Shown here: positions 62,578-64,000 of the stretch, piece after piece
How positions within the stretch are numbered: the stretch's first letter is position 1
How the letters are laid out: every line of letters starts with the position of its first letter
From: Chitinophagaceae bacterium
GTDB taxonomy: Bacteria; Bacteroidota; Bacteroidia; Chitinophagales; Chitinophagaceae
Length of the DNA: 64,000 nucleotides
Direction of reading: 5' to 3'
NCBI GenBank assembly: GCA_947447465.1
Contig: CANFKE010000001.1
Span: 124,001 to 188,000 of the forward strand
The notes under the pieces: model-generated
The model's database searches: none
Seen by the model: the letters and a program-made list of their open reading frames with translations, nothing else
Told to the model about the DNA's origin: nothing
Translations under genes and position numbers: made by a program

Positions 62578-63040
62578 GATACATACCCGAGAAGAAATGT
62601 TACGCCAGTGCAATGTATGGCGCGCCAAAGGGGAGAAGATCGTTTTTACCAACGGGTGCTTTGATATTTTACACCACGGGCATTTAGACCTTTTGGCAAA
62701 TGCCGCTGATAAGGGTAACAGACTGATACTTGCCTTGAATACGGATGCTTCAGTACAGCGACTGAAGGGGCCTGAAAGACCCGTTACACATGAGCAGGAC
62801 AGAGCTTTTCAGGCGGCATCATTGTTATGTGTAGATGCTGTGTGTATGTTTGACGAGGATACCCCGGAAGAACTGATAAAGCTTTTGAGGCCCGACGTGT
62901 TGGTAAAAGGAGGCGATTATACACTAGATCAGATCGTTGGCTCATCTTTTGTATTGGGTAACGGAGGGGCAGTAGAGATCATTCCATTTGTTGCAGGATA
63001 CTCGACCACATCTATTATCAGCAGGATTAAGAAATTGTAA
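62549..63040 (+). CDS. rfaE2: D-glycero-beta-D-manno-heptose 1-phosphate adenylyltransferase (RfaE2-type)
   Basis: A 163-aa nucleotidyltransferase. The HxGH motif is in FTNGCFDILHHGHLDLL (about residues 34-50) and KGGDYTLDQIVGSSFVLGN is the second nucleotide-binding region. It transfers AMP to heptose-1-phosphate, giving ADP-heptose for LPS or other glycans. In E. coli this domain is the C-terminal half of HldE; here it is stand-alone. It overlaps the flippase gene by 29 nt, so translational coupling is likely and the two may act in surface glycolipid supply (inference). Confidence 0.85.
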   Translation: MQKLQWITSKIHTREEMLRQCNVWRAKGEKIVFTNGCFDILHHGHLDLLANAADKGNRLILALNTDASVQRLKGPERPVTHEQDRAFQAASLLCVDAVCMFDEDTPEELIKLLRPDVLVKGGDYTLDQIVGSSFVLGNGGAVEIIPFVAGYSTTSIISRIKKL

Positions 63041-63081
63041 AATTTAATATTGGGAGCCTACAATATTACCATGTAAGCGTT

Positions 63082-63089
63082 TACTTTTG
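63082..63089 (+). promoter_or_regulatory. -7 promoter box, ppk1
   Basis: TACTTTTG ends 16 nt before the ATG at 63106, 41 nt after the stop of the adenylyltransferase gene. Confidence 0.5.
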
Positions 63090-63105
63090 AAGCTTTCCGA
63101 ATTAC

Positions 63106-64000
63106 ATGATCAATCATACTAAAAATACAATAGTCCGCGACCTCAGTTGGCTGGCTTTCAATGCCAGAGTACTGCAAGAGGCCGGAGATACCGCCAATCA
63201 TATTCACGACAGGTTGCGATTTTTGGGAATATTCTCTAATAACCTCGATGAATTTTTCAGAGTAAGAGTGGCTGCGCTCAGCAGAATGGTATTGCTGGGC
63301 AAGGAAGCCAAGATGCATCTGGAGGCCAATCCCGATAAGATCCTGAAAAAAATTCAGCAAACGGTCATCAGCCAGCAGGCAGAATTCGACCGTATATTTC
63401 AGGATATCATAAAAGAGCTTTCCAGAAAAGGTGTTGAGATCAAGAACGAGAAACAACTTTCCCGGAAGCAAAAGGACTTTGTCAAAAATTATTTCGAGCA
63501 AAAGGTACGCACACAGGTCATTCCGTTGATGATCGAAACCATTCCTCAGACACCCTTCCTCAGAGATAAGTCTATATACCTTGCCTGTGTATTGGGAAAT
63601 ACCAAGTCGTCTATGCAGCAGCGTTATGCGCTTATAGAGATACCCACCAAGGTGTTGCCGCGGTTTGTGACCATGCCTACTGACGACGGATCTACAGATA
63701 TTATCCTATTGGAAGATATCATCAGGTATAATCTGCCGGCATTGTTCGCCCCATTCGGGTTCGACCGTTTTATGGGGTACATCATCAAAGTAACCCGCGA
63801 TGCGGAGTTGGATATAGATAATGATGTCAATACCAATCTTATAAGTGAGCTGGAAAAAGGACTGAAGAACAGAAAGAAAGGCCGCGCCACTCGTTTTGTC
63901 TATGACAGAATGATCGATACTACCTTGCTGAATTATCTTACCCGCAGGCTTGGGCTTCAGAAGAAAGACAACATGATACCCGGGGGGAGGATCCACAACT
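63106..64000 (+). CDS. ppk1: Polyphosphate kinase 1, N-terminal part
   Basis: An open frame from the ATG at 63106 to the right edge (298 complete codons). It starts INHTKNTIVRDLSWLAFNAR, and then LRFLGIFSNNLDEFFRVRVA, the N-terminal domain signature of PPK1. PPK1 reversibly makes polyphosphate from ATP on the inner membrane. The two catalytic histidines lie beyond the window, so activity cannot be judged. Alignment to family PPK1 continues to the final residues (RFVYDRMIDTTLLNYLTRRL). Confidence 0.93.
   Translation, partial: MINHTKNTIVRDLSWLAFNARVLQEAGDTANHIHDRLRFLGIFSNNLDEFFRVRVAALSRMVLLGKEAKMHLEANPDKILKKIQQTVISQQAEFDRIFQDIIKELSRKGVEIKNEKQLSRKQKDFVKNYFEQKVRTQVIPLMIETIPQTPFLRDKSIYLACVLGNTKSSMQQRYALIEIPTKVLPRFVTMPTDDGSTDIILLEDIIRYNLPALFAPFGFDRFMGYIIKVTRDAELDIDNDVNTNLISELEKGLKNRKKGRATRFVYDRMIDTTLLNYLTRRLGLQKKDNMIPGGRIHN

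Overview
The window looks like chromosomal DNA of a member of the Bacteroidota, probably a Chitinophagales/Chitinophagaceae-type organism (the family level is inference). The reasons are type IX secretion (T9SS) C-terminal sorting domains of both the 'A' and 'B' kinds, short periplasmic TonB-C proteins, the Bacteroidota families DUF4293, DUF4783 and a DUF5723-like protein, and Bacteroidota -7 promoter boxes (TAnnTTTG) in place of -35/-10 promoters. I found no rRNA, tRNA, CRISPR array, intact insertion sequence or prophage. This is mostly ordinary core and envelope chromosome with a few unusual noncoding stretches.

Layout. 1-6.5 kb: a truncated outer-membrane protein, a TPR protein, an SDR oxidoreductase, three tandem TonB-C paralogues, a GT2 glycosyltransferase and an AraC-type regulator. 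6.5-20.3 kb: a cell-surface block with a 2337-aa FG-GAP/Ig-like T9SS protein behind a 645-bp leader region, an outer-membrane beta-barrel, a GT4 glycosyltransferase, and a convergent 1219-aa lectin-like/Ig-repeat protein with a type-B sorting domain. 20.5-36.8 kb: housekeeping and membrane genes (ArfB, an FNR/ferredoxin-type reductase, MgtE, MutL, an accA-dapA-HAD run, an outer-membrane protein, DUF4293, serS, pheS). 36.8-47.4 kb: a degenerate SGNH lipoprotein, a YfiT/DinB protein, PlsC, a nuclease-fold protein, a histidine kinase, a sugar nucleotidyltransferase, a remnant of a VOC gene, a UbiD decarboxylase and a MoxR ATPase. 47.5-54.4 kb: a second type-B surface protein (choice-of-anchor L), a MuiA/DUF4139 protein, an amidase lipoprotein and a DUF4783 protein, separated by two gene-free stretches full of repeats and hairpins. 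54.8-64 kb: gyrB, a rhomboid/pseudo-rhomboid pair, an ArsC-like protein, scoA and scoB split by a four-helix-bundle gene, panD, a flippase-like membrane protein, a heptose adenylyltransferase and the start of ppk1.

How it works together. The surface proteins, TonB-C proteins, beta-barrels, glycosyltransferases and envelope enzymes point to an organism that invests in a secreted, glycosylated cell surface. The metabolic genes feed fatty-acid (accA, panD), lysine/peptidoglycan (dapA), ketone-body (scoAB), isoprenoid-quinone (UbiD, inferred) and polyphosphate metabolism.

The most interesting signals are: TAnnTTTG boxes ending 4-7 nt before start codons, which predict leaderless mRNAs and correct several starts, including GTG starts; a 290-bp string of six unrelated hairpins at 53.64-53.92 kb; a family of hairpins with a conserved 11-nt loop at 54.5 and 56.8 kb; a decamer array at 52.1 kb; a four-helix-bundle cassette with inverted flanks inside scoAB; a catalytically dead rhomboid beside an active one; and a MutL whose endonuclease motif has lost its metal ligands.
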